Below, piece by piece: positions 1 to 5,841 of a stretch of 9,984 nucleotides of DNA. The position numbers and the translations under genes were made by a program. This DNA comes from RGIG3009 sp045630765. GTDB lineage: Bacteria; Bacillota; Clostridia; Oscillospirales; Acutalibacteraceae. Numbering within the stretch: the first letter of the stretch is position 1; every line of letters begins with the position of its first letter. The stretch covers positions 1 through 9,984 of the forward strand of contig JAZQTM010000064.1 in the NCBI GenBank assembly GCA_045630765.1, read 5' to 3'. The notes beneath the pieces are model-generated. The model was not told the origin of the DNA, made no database searches, and was given only the letters and a program-made list of their open reading frames with translations.

Positions 1-402
1 CAGGTTTATTATCGTGGTATTGACCCCACCCCCATCCGTGAATTCGTTATGAAAGATTTTAACGGTATCACGCGCATCGGCAAGGCAACGGTTCTCCCCG
101 GTGATATCGTATACGGTGCCGGCGGCGGCGTACTGTTCATCCCCTCCCACCTCGTTCAGGAAGTGGTGGAAGGCGCTGCCAAAACCCACGTCAAGGATGA
201 TTTCGGCTTTGAAATGATCGCGGCTAACAAATTCACCACTGCACAGATTGACCGCGCCACTTGGACGGAAGAAATGCTCGATATGCTGACGAACTGGATC
301 CAAACCGATCCGCGCGGTGAAAAATACCGCGACCTCGATTGGTCACACGAATACGATCTGGCTCGCAACGGCGATCCCGATGATACACAGACCATGTTGT
401 AA
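1..402 (+). CDS. RraA-family (HMG/CHA aldolase-like) protein, C-terminal part, cut by window edge
   Basis: Reading frame 1 is open from the first base to a TAA at 400-402, so the gene starts upstream of the window; the internal ATG at 49 is not a credible start. The visible 133 residues include G-I-T-R-I-G followed by PGDIVYGAGGGVLFIP and a helix beginning HLVQEVVEGA. This is the pattern of the C-terminal half of RraA-like proteins (PGD-(I/L)-V-x-G-x-x-x-G-V-(V/L)-x-I-P-x-x-L). Members include 4-hydroxy-4-methyl-2-oxoglutarate/oxaloacetate aldolases and RNase E regulators. About 70 residues follow the core, rich in D, W and R, as in the longer catabolism-linked members rather than the short RNase regulator. 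An aldolase or decarboxylase acting on an oxo-acid is therefore the better guess, but the metal-binding region lies outside the window. It is 32 bases upstream of the TIM-barrel gene on the same strand, so probably co-transcribed. Its codons are richer in C and G at third positions than the next gene's. Confidence 0.8.
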   Translation, partial: QVYYRGIDPTPIREFVMKDFNGITRIGKATVLPGDIVYGAGGGVLFIPSHLVQEVVEGAAKTHVKDDFGFEMIAANKFTTAQIDRATWTEEMLDMLTNWIQTDPRGEKYRDLDWSHEYDLARNGDPDDTQTML

Positions 403-434
403 TTTTTTGTAAAGGCATATAGGAGGAATAACAT

Positions 435-1286
435 ATGAAAAAGGTGAATTTTTTCGGGCATGAAATTTCGAAGTTAATCGTGGGCGATAATCCGATGACG
501 GGGCACTCGTATATAGAGGATAAAACCCCCGGTTCGGAAATGCTCGACTATTATACGGCGGAAAACATTAAAGCCACCCTAAAACACATGGAAGAACTAG
601 GGGTAAATGGTATGCTTCCGTTAGCGGATCCCTATATTGTTCGTTTGCTTAAAGAACATCAGTCTGCCGGAGGGCAGATCCAGTATATTTGGCAACCGTA
701 TATGCCGCTCGATCAACAGGTCAGTATGCGCGAAATGTCGAAACTGAATACGATCGGTATTTACCATCAGGGAACAACCACCGACTTTAATTTCGAAAAC
801 GGAAACATCGACGTTATTAAAGAAAATATCAAAGTCTGGCGTAATATGGGTATCCCTGTTGGTTTAGGCACCCATCGCCCCGAAGTTATCGAAAGGTGCG
901 AAGAAGAAGATTGGGGCGCGGATTTTTACTTAGCATGCATGCAGAATGCCCGCCGTGGTCGAGAAGGTGAAGCCAGCGGATTCCTCACCGGCAAGACAAA
1001 GGCGCACGTGGTTTTTTATCCCGAGGATCGTCAGATTATGCTCAACACGCTGCGTCAGGTTAAGAAGCCGATTATCGCCTTCAAAATCTTTGCAGGTGGC
1101 CAGATGCTTATCAACAAAGAACCTGAAGAAAAACGTCAGATCATCAAGAATGTGTACGATGAAGTTTTCAGCGCACTGAAACCGGACGATATGGCTGCCA
1201 TTGGCGTATTCCAGCGCGATATGGATGAACTCAAAGAAGATGTAGAAATCTTCAACGAGTGGTGCGCGGAGAAATATGGCGAATAA
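435..1286 (+). CDS. Uncharacterised TIM-barrel-like protein, probable sugar/oxo-acid metabolism
   Basis: This is a 283-residue soluble protein. The ATG at 435 is preceded by a near-perfect AGGAGG at 421-426. I know no named function for the family. Hydrophobic strands alternate with helices in a (beta/alpha)8-like rhythm: LIVGDNPMTGHS (14-25), GVNGML (56-61), IQYIWQPY (82-89), IGIYHQG (107-113), IPVGLGTHRPEV (140-151), ADFYLACM (162-169), KPIIAFKIFAGGQ (211-223) and DDMAAIGVFQRD (251-262). Polar residues at the strand ends (D18, H24, H111, H147, K217, D262) are candidate active-site positions. The pattern recalls proteins loosely annotated as aldo/keto-reductase-like or hypothetical TIM barrels in carbohydrate-catabolic loci, but the usual AKR D-Y-K-H tetrad is not obvious. 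The lysine in the seventh strand could be a Schiff-base residue, which is speculation. It sits directly behind an RraA-like gene, and a terminator follows the stop. Gene reality is very sure; function is unknown. Confidence 0.9.
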   Translation: MKKVNFFGHEISKLIVGDNPMTGHSYIEDKTPGSEMLDYYTAENIKATLKHMEELGVNGMLPLADPYIVRLLKEHQSAGGQIQYIWQPYMPLDQQVSMREMSKLNTIGIYHQGTTTDFNFENGNIDVIKENIKVWRNMGIPVGLGTHRPEVIERCEEEDWGADFYLACMQNARRGREGEASGFLTGKTKAHVVFYPEDRQIMLNTLRQVKKPIIAFKIFAGGQMLINKEPEEKRQIIKNVYDEVFSALKPDDMAAIGVFQRDMDELKEDVEIFNEWCAEKYGE

Positions 1287-1352
1287 TCTACGCGGAGAAA
1301 ATTACCCAAGTTTGACTTTGCAACAAAGATTTTAATGTCGTAAATATACACC

Positions 1353-1378
1353 CCCCCCCCGATCGGGTGGGGCGTTTT
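1353..1378 (+). terminator. Intrinsic terminator of the RraA-like/TIM-barrel operon, with a C10 run
   Basis: An uninterrupted run of ten C (1351-1360), then GATC, then GGGTGGGG (1365-1372), can form an 8-base-pair C/G stem with one C-T mismatch and a four-base loop. CGTTTTATTTATT follows on the plus strand. The T-rich tail is on the plus side, so it serves the genes ending at 1286. On the minus strand the downstream side is TGTATATTTA, a weaker tail, but it may also slow transcription from the convergent gene that stops at 1381. Confidence 0.75.
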
Positions 1379-1380
1379 AT

Positions 1381-2316
1381 TTATTCAAATAGTTTTTGGA
1401 CGTTAGTTATCAGCATCGCATCCAACGCTGTTTCGGAAACACCGGCCGCGCGAAGCAAATCTGCAAACGTTCCGATAATTTCCGTGAAATTATTGGTATT
1501 TCGGGTTATCACATTCTCGAAGCGATCAGAACCAAAGCCCATATATGCCGCGCCGTCGCGCGACAGCAAAAGCCGATCGCCATATCCCTTATCCAAAAGT
1601 CGGCAAATCGTTTCTACTTTTGAGGAATCCGCACGCAGACGGTCAAACCCCAAATAGACACCCGTTTTGGCTAACGAAACCAGATAATCGATATCCGTCG
1701 TATCACTGGCATGACCAATGATCACCTTGGAAAGATCGACACCTTTCTTTTGGAAAATCTCCAATTGACCGAGTGCCGTTTTCACGGAATGAGCGTTGTG
1801 CGCAAACAAAGGCAACCCCGTCTTTGTTTGGACGATCGCCATCGTTTCCAAATAACAACGATTACACTCGGTAACACCTTGAGCATCGGTTGCGCATTTT
1901 AACATACCGGGAAACACCGGCGACTCCGTCTGATAGGTGTTCTCCATACCCCTCTCACATTCATCGATAAAAAAGGAGGCTAACCATTCAGGCGTCTTTC
2001 CCCACATAAAGCCGCGCGCATCATAATACAAGCCCGTGGAAGCAATAATATGGACGCCTGTACGTTTAGATACCTCAACCAGTATATGAACGTCTCGACC
2101 GATGTCAATGGGGGTTCCATCGATGATAGTGCCGAGCCCGTAGCATTCTTTAGCTGCTGTGATTTGTTTCACCGCTAAATCAATAAGTTGATCATCTCGA
2201 TAATACCGATCACCAAATGCTTTTTTGAAATCGGGTGAACCACACACGATATGCTCGTGACACAAGGTTTTTCCGAGTTCTTTTTCACTGATCGGTCCTA
2301 AAACCGTATTTACCAT
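1381..2316 (-). CDS. Phosphotriesterase-family metallohydrolase (lactonase/esterase-like)
   Basis: This is a 311-residue amidohydrolase-superfamily protein of the PTE/Php branch. The start is set at the ATG complementary to 2314-2316, nine codons into the longer open frame, because an AAGGGGG ribosome site lies just upstream. The binuclear metal ligands can be traced: H20-E-H22 (family T-L-x-H-E-H), K140 in GMLKCATD as the probable carboxylated bridging lysine, H173 in LFAHNAHS, H202 in IIGHASDTTD, and D254 in LLLSRDG. All six expected ligands are present, so the enzyme is likely active. Known family members hydrolyse lactones, sugar-lactone phosphates or organophosphates; the native substrate here cannot be told. 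The GFDRL stretch (223-227) after the last histidine ligand is where lactonase-type members also carry a conserved segment. It is a monocistronic minus-strand gene with its own promoter, convergent with the TIM-barrel gene. Confidence 0.9.
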   Translation of the reverse strand: MVNTVLGPISEKELGKTLCHEHIVCGSPDFKKAFGDRYYRDDQLIDLAVKQITAAKECYGLGTIIDGTPIDIGRDVHILVEVSKRTGVHIIASTGLYYDARGFMWGKTPEWLASFFIDECERGMENTYQTESPVFPGMLKCATDAQGVTECNRCYLETMAIVQTKTGLPLFAHNAHSVKTALGQLEIFQKKGVDLSKVIIGHASDTTDIDYLVSLAKTGVYLGFDRLRADSSKVETICRLLDKGYGDRLLLSRDGAAYMGFGSDRFENVITRNTNNFTEIIGTFADLLRAAGVSETALDAMLITNVQKLFE

Positions 2317-2340
2317 ACAAAGTCCCCCTTTATGATACAA

Positions 2341-2369
2341 GACATATCACACTTTTTCCCGCTTGTCAA
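2341..2369 (-). promoter_or_regulatory. Sigma-A-type promoter of the phosphotriesterase-family gene
   Basis: On the minus strand TTGACA (2364-2369) is followed after 17 bases by TATGTC (2341-2346), with TG one base upstream of the -10 (extended -10). The predicted transcript starts near 2334, leaving a very short leader that contains the AAGGGGG ribosome site. The -35 is perfect; the -10 is weak (3/6), offset by the TG extension. Confidence 0.6.
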
Positions 2370-2376
2370 TACAAAA

Positions 2377-2407
2377 GAGCCTACCCGCTGTCATAGCGGG
2401 CAGGCTC
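2377..2407 (-). terminator. Intrinsic terminator after the GH3 gene
   Basis: A 13-base-pair inverted repeat (2377-2389 with 2395-2407) has a 5-base loop. In the minus-strand RNA every position pairs, one as G-U, and TTTTG follows the stem. In plus-strand RNA the same position is an A-C mismatch, and an upstream A-run replaces the U tract. The element therefore works for the GH3 gene that stops at 2415, and it separates that gene from the phosphotriesterase promoter 8 bases further on. Confidence 0.88.
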
Positions 2408-2414
2408 TTGTTAA

Positions 2415-4085
2415 TCAATACACTTTACCGCGGTCAGGTTCCGTTTTAAAGGGCGATACGCCCTCAAACGGGATCTCACCATAGATGGCGGCAACAAAGG
2501 CTTCCTGCGTTTCAGGAGAGCTGTTATAAGCATTGACAAAAGTGTTGATATTGCTGAAATAATCGTAATACAAATACGGTGACCCCAAAGAGATACCAAC
2601 CGACTTTTCTTTTCCATAACGGAACGCAAACGAGAAAGTTCGGCACTCGTCACCGTAAAACGCCGGCATACCAATCGGTTGATGCGGCATAAGATACGCC
2701 GCATACACAATAAGATCATTTTCTTCCGCGATTTGCTTTATTTCTTCTGCATTTCGCAGTCGACGTTGCAAATGCACGGTAGCACCGCGTTTTTCAAACG
2801 ATTTTTTCATATTTTGAAGATTATCAAACACCGAATCCACGTGTGTGGAACAAATGATGGCAACCTTCTTGATCTCTTTTGAGTTATATGGCAAACGGCT
2901 TTTCTTATCGTACATCAGTGTTAAACTTTTTTCCGCCAATTTTTTGCTCATCGCGCGCGTACGCTCAACAACCGCTTCTTCATATTCTTTGCCAAGCACG
3001 TAATCCGGATCAAACATACCGAGTTTTTCTTTCATATCCAAAACGCGGGTGCAGGCATCGTCAATACGACTTTCGGGCAATTCACCCGACAATACCGCAC
3101 GTTTGACAACCTCAACGTAGTTTGGTAAATCGGGTCCCAAAATGACGTCATTACCGGCTTTGAGCGCTTCCACAACCAACTGTTCTTGCGGATACAAAGT
3201 ACTTACGGATGCCATTGTAATCGCATCGGTGATAACGACACCCTTAAAGCCCATTTTTTCTTTCAGCAGTTCGGTGATGATCTTATACGATATGGTAGCC
3301 GGTCTACACATATCGCCAACCATACTGTCATCCACTGCCGGAAAAGCCGTGTGCGAGATCATCATGGAATAAGCGCCCGCATCAATCATTTCTTGATAGA
3401 CGCGCCCTTGCATTTCCCACCATTCATCAAATGTAGACATATTGCAAGAAGGCGAAAAATGGGAATCGCGAAATTCATACGGATCAGCGCTCGGGAAATG
3501 TTTAACCGTTGCCGCTATATTATGCTTTTGCATAGAGGCAACTTGTTCTTTTGTAATTTTGAGGATCTTATCCGGATCATCCGACGCGGTACGACAATGA
3601 TGAATGCCGCAAAAACGGTTTTTAATGACATCCACCTCGGGACCCCACCACCATTTGGCACCGGCGCAATCAAACTCAGCGGACATACATTCGCCCCATT
3701 CGTAGGCAAGCTCTGGCGAGTTTGCCGCACCGAGGCAAGGCGGACCGGGGACTTCAGTCAAATCGGAAAAGTTGACCTTGAGTCCCACACGCATATCCAT
3801 TGCCGGAAGCAGCGGGATTTTAAGATGGCTATCCATCTCACGTACCCAGTTGAGAAAATTTTTGCAAGAGGTGTCATCGGTATTGGGCAAGACGTCCATG
3901 GCTTCGTTTGCCCACCCCATCATCACGCTGCGATACCCAAGCATCCAGATGGCACCACACGGTTTATCCTTGAAATATGTTTCGTAGTCCTCAACTTTTG
4001 CCAAAATATGTTGGCGCTCCACGTGAGTCTGACCAATCTTTTCTTCCAGCGTCAACTCCGAGAGTTTCGGTCTTTTGCGTACCAT
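2415..4085 (-). CDS. Glycoside hydrolase family 3, NagZ-like two-domain exo-glycosidase
   Basis: This is a 556-residue protein without an evident signal peptide, so probably cytoplasmic. I chose the start at 4083-4085 because GGGAGG precedes it; the longer frame adds 29 residues that look like untranslated leader. The N-terminal GH3 barrel covers about 8-355. It has D97 in PAMDMR (substrate-binding Asp position), RTASDDP at 165-171, KHFP at 195-198, and RDSH at 206-209, placed like the Asp-His dyad of NagZ-type enzymes. The nucleophile is D287 in VVITDAITM. An alpha/beta C-terminal domain (about 405-556) ends with the YGEIPFEGVSPF segment typical of this branch. The canonical GHGDT loop after KHFP is replaced by SADPYEF, so substrate preference may differ from plain N-acetyl-beta-glucosaminidase. 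Likely role: removal of a non-reducing-end sugar (GlcNAc or glucose class) from an imported or cell-wall-derived glycoside. It has its own promoter and terminator. Confidence 0.9.
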   Translation of the reverse strand: MVRKRPKLSELTLEEKIGQTHVERQHILAKVEDYETYFKDKPCGAIWMLGYRSVMMGWANEAMDVLPNTDDTSCKNFLNWVREMDSHLKIPLLPAMDMRVGLKVNFSDLTEVPGPPCLGAANSPELAYEWGECMSAEFDCAGAKWWWGPEVDVIKNRFCGIHHCRTASDDPDKILKITKEQVASMQKHNIAATVKHFPSADPYEFRDSHFSPSCNMSTFDEWWEMQGRVYQEMIDAGAYSMMISHTAFPAVDDSMVGDMCRPATISYKIITELLKEKMGFKGVVITDAITMASVSTLYPQEQLVVEALKAGNDVILGPDLPNYVEVVKRAVLSGELPESRIDDACTRVLDMKEKLGMFDPDYVLGKEYEEAVVERTRAMSKKLAEKSLTLMYDKKSRLPYNSKEIKKVAIICSTHVDSVFDNLQNMKKSFEKRGATVHLQRRLRNAEEIKQIAEENDLIVYAAYLMPHQPIGMPAFYGDECRTFSFAFRYGKEKSVGISLGSPYLYYDYFSNINTFVNAYNSSPETQEAFVAAIYGEIPFEGVSPFKTEPDRGKVY

Positions 4086-4118
4086 AGCGCTACCTCCCAC
4101 TTTGCAAACCTTAAGTAA

Positions 4119-4147
4119 AGTATAACAGAAGAAACAGCGAGTAACAA
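4119..4147 (-). promoter_or_regulatory. Sigma-A-type promoter of the GH3 gene
   Basis: On the minus strand TTGTTA (4142-4147) and TATACT (4119-4124) are separated by exactly 17 bases, with TG one base before the -10. The predicted start is near 4112, leaving a leader of about 27 bases to the ATG at 4085. It lies between the permease terminator and the GH3 ribosome site, so GH3 is an independent transcription unit. Confidence 0.7.
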
Positions 4148-4168
4148 TGCACAATACAACAACTTTTA

Positions 4169-4181
4169 ACACAATTTGTGT
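4169..4181. promoter_or_regulatory. Candidate operator: 13-base palindrome upstream of the GH3 promoter
   Basis: ACACAATTTGTGT is a perfect inverted repeat around a single central base, and it is flanked by TTTAA on the left and TTAAA on the right. Its centre lies about 30 bases upstream of the GH3 -35, roughly -63 from the predicted start, a common position for an activator site. No matching regulator is identified. A 13-base palindrome in A/T-rich intergenic DNA can arise by chance. Confidence 0.3.
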
Positions 4182-4195
4182 ATTAAATCAAAAAA

Positions 4196-4225
4196 GAAGG
4201 AGTCAGCAACAAAGCCGACCCCTTC
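4196..4225 (-). terminator. Intrinsic terminator after the nucleobase permease gene
   Basis: In minus-strand RNA a 12-base-pair stem (4214-4225 with 4196-4207, two G-U pairs) closes a six-base loop and is followed by six T (4195 to 4190). On the plus strand the G-U positions become A-C mismatches. It serves the gene stopping at 4242. Confidence 0.9.
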
Positions 4226-4241
4226 TTTTTATTCAAATAAA

Positions 4242-5618
4242 TTATTCAGCTGCTTCGTCTTTTTTACCCGAAAGCATCACGTTTGCGAGGATGCCGAGGA
4301 TCAAAGCGCAAGCGATAGAGGTAATCGTAACCTTACCGAAGGTGAGCGCCAAACCACCGATACCGGCAATCAAGATGACAGAAACAACAAACAGATTCTT
4401 GTTCTGTTCCAAATCAACCTTCTGGATCATCTTCAAACCGGAAACGGCGATAAATCCATACAGTGCCATGCACACGCCGCCCATAACACAAGACGGGATG
4501 GAATTAACAAAGGCAACAAACGGAGCCAAGAAGGAAATCAAAATAGCACCAATGGCCGCCGTCACAATGGTGATAACAGAGGCATTACCGGTAATGGCAA
4601 CGCAACCAACCGATTCACCGTAAGTCGTGTTGGGGCAACCGCCAAAGATAGCACCTGCCATCGAACCAACACCGTCACCGAGCAACGTTCTGTGCAAGCC
4701 GGGCTCTTCCAGAAGATCCGTCTCAATGATCGAGGAAATGTTCTTATGGTCAGCGATATGCTCAGCGAACACAACGAAGGCAACCGGAATGTATGCAGCA
4801 GCCAACGTAGCAATATAACCACCGTCGATTTCCTTAACACCTTTCAGCGCGGTAGCAAAGGTGAAGTCGGGCACCGTCAAGAAGGTGTTCAGCGTCACGC
4901 CATCCGCCACCAAAGCCTGTAACGGAGCAAAGTTGACAACTTTCAGAGCGTCAATGCCGGCAACGTTACCGATCACGGTAAAGATGGCAGCAACAGCATA
5001 ACCTGCAAGAATACCCAAAACAAACGGGATCAAGCGAACCATTTTCTTACCAAAGGTAGCGCACAGCATCGTAACTGCCAACGTTACCAGACCGCAAAGA
5101 ATCGCAATCTTGGTATCACCACCGGCAGGAGCGGTTTGGAGATCGCCCACAGCGTTACCCGCCAAAGACAAACCGATGATCGTAACCGTAGGACCGATAA
5201 CAACAGCCGGCATCAATTTGTTAAGCCATTTAACGCCAACAAATTTTACGATGATAGCGATAACCACGTAAACCAAACCGGCAAGCACGGCACCGATAAT
5301 CATACCGAGATAACCGGCAGCTGCGGATACTGCACCGGCAAACGCAGCGATCATCGAATTGATGAAAGCAAAAGACGAGCCCAAGAACACCGGGCTTTTG
5401 AATTTCGTAAACAGTAAGTACACAATCGTACCCACGCCGGCACCAAACAAAGCGGCAACCGAGCTCATTGCGGGTGCGCCCTCCGGCATAGCACCACTAC
5501 CGTTGATTATGACCGGCACAACCAACGTTGCCGCCATAATAGCCAGTAACTGCTGCAGAGCGAAAACAATAACCTGTGAGAATTTCGGTCGATCCCCGAC
5601 CTTGTAGATCAATTGCAT
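4242..5618 (-). CDS. NCS2/UraA-type nucleobase (probably uracil) permease
   Basis: This is a 458-residue integral membrane protein with about 14 hydrophobic segments, the usual length and topology for nucleobase-ascorbate (NCS2) transporters. The start at 5616-5618 is preceded by AAAGGATGG; the longer frame upstream is the untranslated leader. Family hallmarks are visible. FAEHIADH (284-291) carries E286 at the position of the substrate-binding Glu of UraA transmembrane helix 8. NTTYGESVGCVAIT (330-343) carries E335 at the second substrate Glu. SPVFLGSSFAFI (75-86) matches the first half of the transport core. D290 stands where E. coli UraA has His, a variant I associate with Firmicute uracil permeases. 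Expected function is proton-coupled uptake of uracil; xanthine or uric acid is a less likely alternative. It is monocistronic, with a strong promoter, a leader attenuator candidate and its own terminator. Codon use is biased as in well-expressed genes. Confidence 0.93.
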   Translation of the reverse strand: MQLIYKVGDRPKFSQVIVFALQQLLAIMAATLVVPVIINGSGAMPEGAPAMSSVAALFGAGVGTIVYLLFTKFKSPVFLGSSFAFINSMIAAFAGAVSAAAGYLGMIIGAVLAGLVYVVIAIIVKFVGVKWLNKLMPAVVIGPTVTIIGLSLAGNAVGDLQTAPAGGDTKIAILCGLVTLAVTMLCATFGKKMVRLIPFVLGILAGYAVAAIFTVIGNVAGIDALKVVNFAPLQALVADGVTLNTFLTVPDFTFATALKGVKEIDGGYIATLAAAYIPVAFVVFAEHIADHKNISSIIETDLLEEPGLHRTLLGDGVGSMAGAIFGGCPNTTYGESVGCVAITGNASVITIVTAAIGAILISFLAPFVAFVNSIPSCVMGGVCMALYGFIAVSGLKMIQKVDLEQNKNLFVVSVILIAGIGGLALTFGKVTITSIACALILGILANVMLSGKKDEAAE

Positions 5619-5634
5619 AAAACCCCATCCTTTC

Positions 5635-5670
5635 AAAATAAAAATAAAAAGACCTTGCCTCCGCAAGATC
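5635..5670 (-). terminator. Leader terminator (candidate attenuator) just upstream of the permease gene
   Basis: The minus-strand leader contains GATCTTGC-GGAG-GCAAGGTC (5670 down to 5651), an 8-base-pair stem with one G-U pair and a 4-base loop. TTTTTATTTTTATTTT follows at once (5650 to 5635). This is a complete intrinsic terminator lying between the promoter (5727-5755) and the ribosome site, only about 16 bases before the AAAGGATGG. Such placement means transcription must read through it to express the permease, the hallmark of attenuation. Confidence 0.75.
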
Positions 5671-5720
5671 TCACTGTCCTTGTACCGCAACAAGTTGTGA
5701 TTGTCTTGACGGTAAGCACT
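5661..5720 (-). promoter_or_regulatory. Alternative-fold leader region (candidate antiterminator) of the permease mRNA
   Basis: In minus-strand RNA, CCGTCAAGA (5712 to 5704) can pair with TCTTGCGG (5668 to 5661), the 5' arm of the leader terminator. This gives 8 pairs with one bulged U and would prevent the terminator. An earlier TTGCGG (5690 to 5685), inside a CTTGT...ACAAG hairpin, can pair with the same CCGTCAA segment and so release the terminator. The ligand or protein is unknown. PyrR-type control would be the classic expectation for a uracil permease, but I cannot recognise a proper PyrR-binding hairpin. Confidence 0.4.
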
Positions 5721-5726
5721 ATGCCT

Positions 5727-5755
5727 AGTATACACAATGCGACAATATTCGTCAA
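5727..5755 (-). promoter_or_regulatory. Sigma-A promoter of the nucleobase permease gene
   Basis: On the minus strand TTGACG (5750-5755) and TATACT (5727-5732) are separated by 17 bases, each 5/6 to consensus. The predicted start is near 5720, giving an approximately 100-base leader that holds the attenuator-like structure. Confidence 0.8.
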
Positions 5756-5791
5756 GTTATTTGTGCCATTTTGAGCAAAGTTTTTACATAC

Positions 5792-5831
5792 AAAAAAATC
5801 GGGAGCATAAGGAATGCGTCTCCCGATTTTT
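5792..5831 (-). terminator. Intrinsic terminator after the Gfo/Idh/MocA gene
   Basis: ATCGGGAG (5798-5805) and CTCCCGAT (5820-5827) form an 8-base-pair stem, extendable by flanking A/T pairs, with a possible inner GCAT/ATGC helix. In minus-strand sense it is followed by a run of seven T (5798 to 5792). It closes the transporter-oxidoreductase operon whose last stop is at 5842. A shorter T run on the plus side could make it bidirectional, but no plus-strand gene ends here. Confidence 0.88.
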
Positions 5832-5841
5832 GTGAATACTA

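Noticed and set aside
156..461. Minus-strand open frame opposite the RraA-like gene.
   Set aside because: It is antisense to a family-recognisable coding region and would begin inside the downstream gene; no ribosome site.
3186..4118. A 310-codon open frame on the plus strand opposite the GH3 gene.
   Set aside because: It lies wholly antisense to a well-supported GH3 gene, has no ribosome site or family resemblance, and is His/Arg-rich as expected of a shadow frame.
4147..4922. Two plus-strand open frames (158 and 248 codons) opposite the permease gene.
   Set aside because: They are antisense to a clear NCS2 permease, have low-complexity N/T/R-rich translations, and start inside the terminator region.
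5667..5680. AGGACAGTGAGATC in the permease leader resembles the PyrR-binding consensus (ARUCCNGNGAGGYU).
   Set aside because: About 10 of 14 positions agree, but the upper-stem pairs are broken and the element overlaps the terminator's own 5' arm, which does not fit the PyrR anti-antiterminator layout.
5619..5720. Purine riboswitch in the permease leader.
   Set aside because: The conserved three-way-junction core sequences and loop-loop motifs are not visible.
5619..5735. N-terminal extension of the permease by 39 residues.
   Set aside because: The extension would span the leader terminator and reach the -10 promoter element; a good ribosome site precedes the ATG at 5618.
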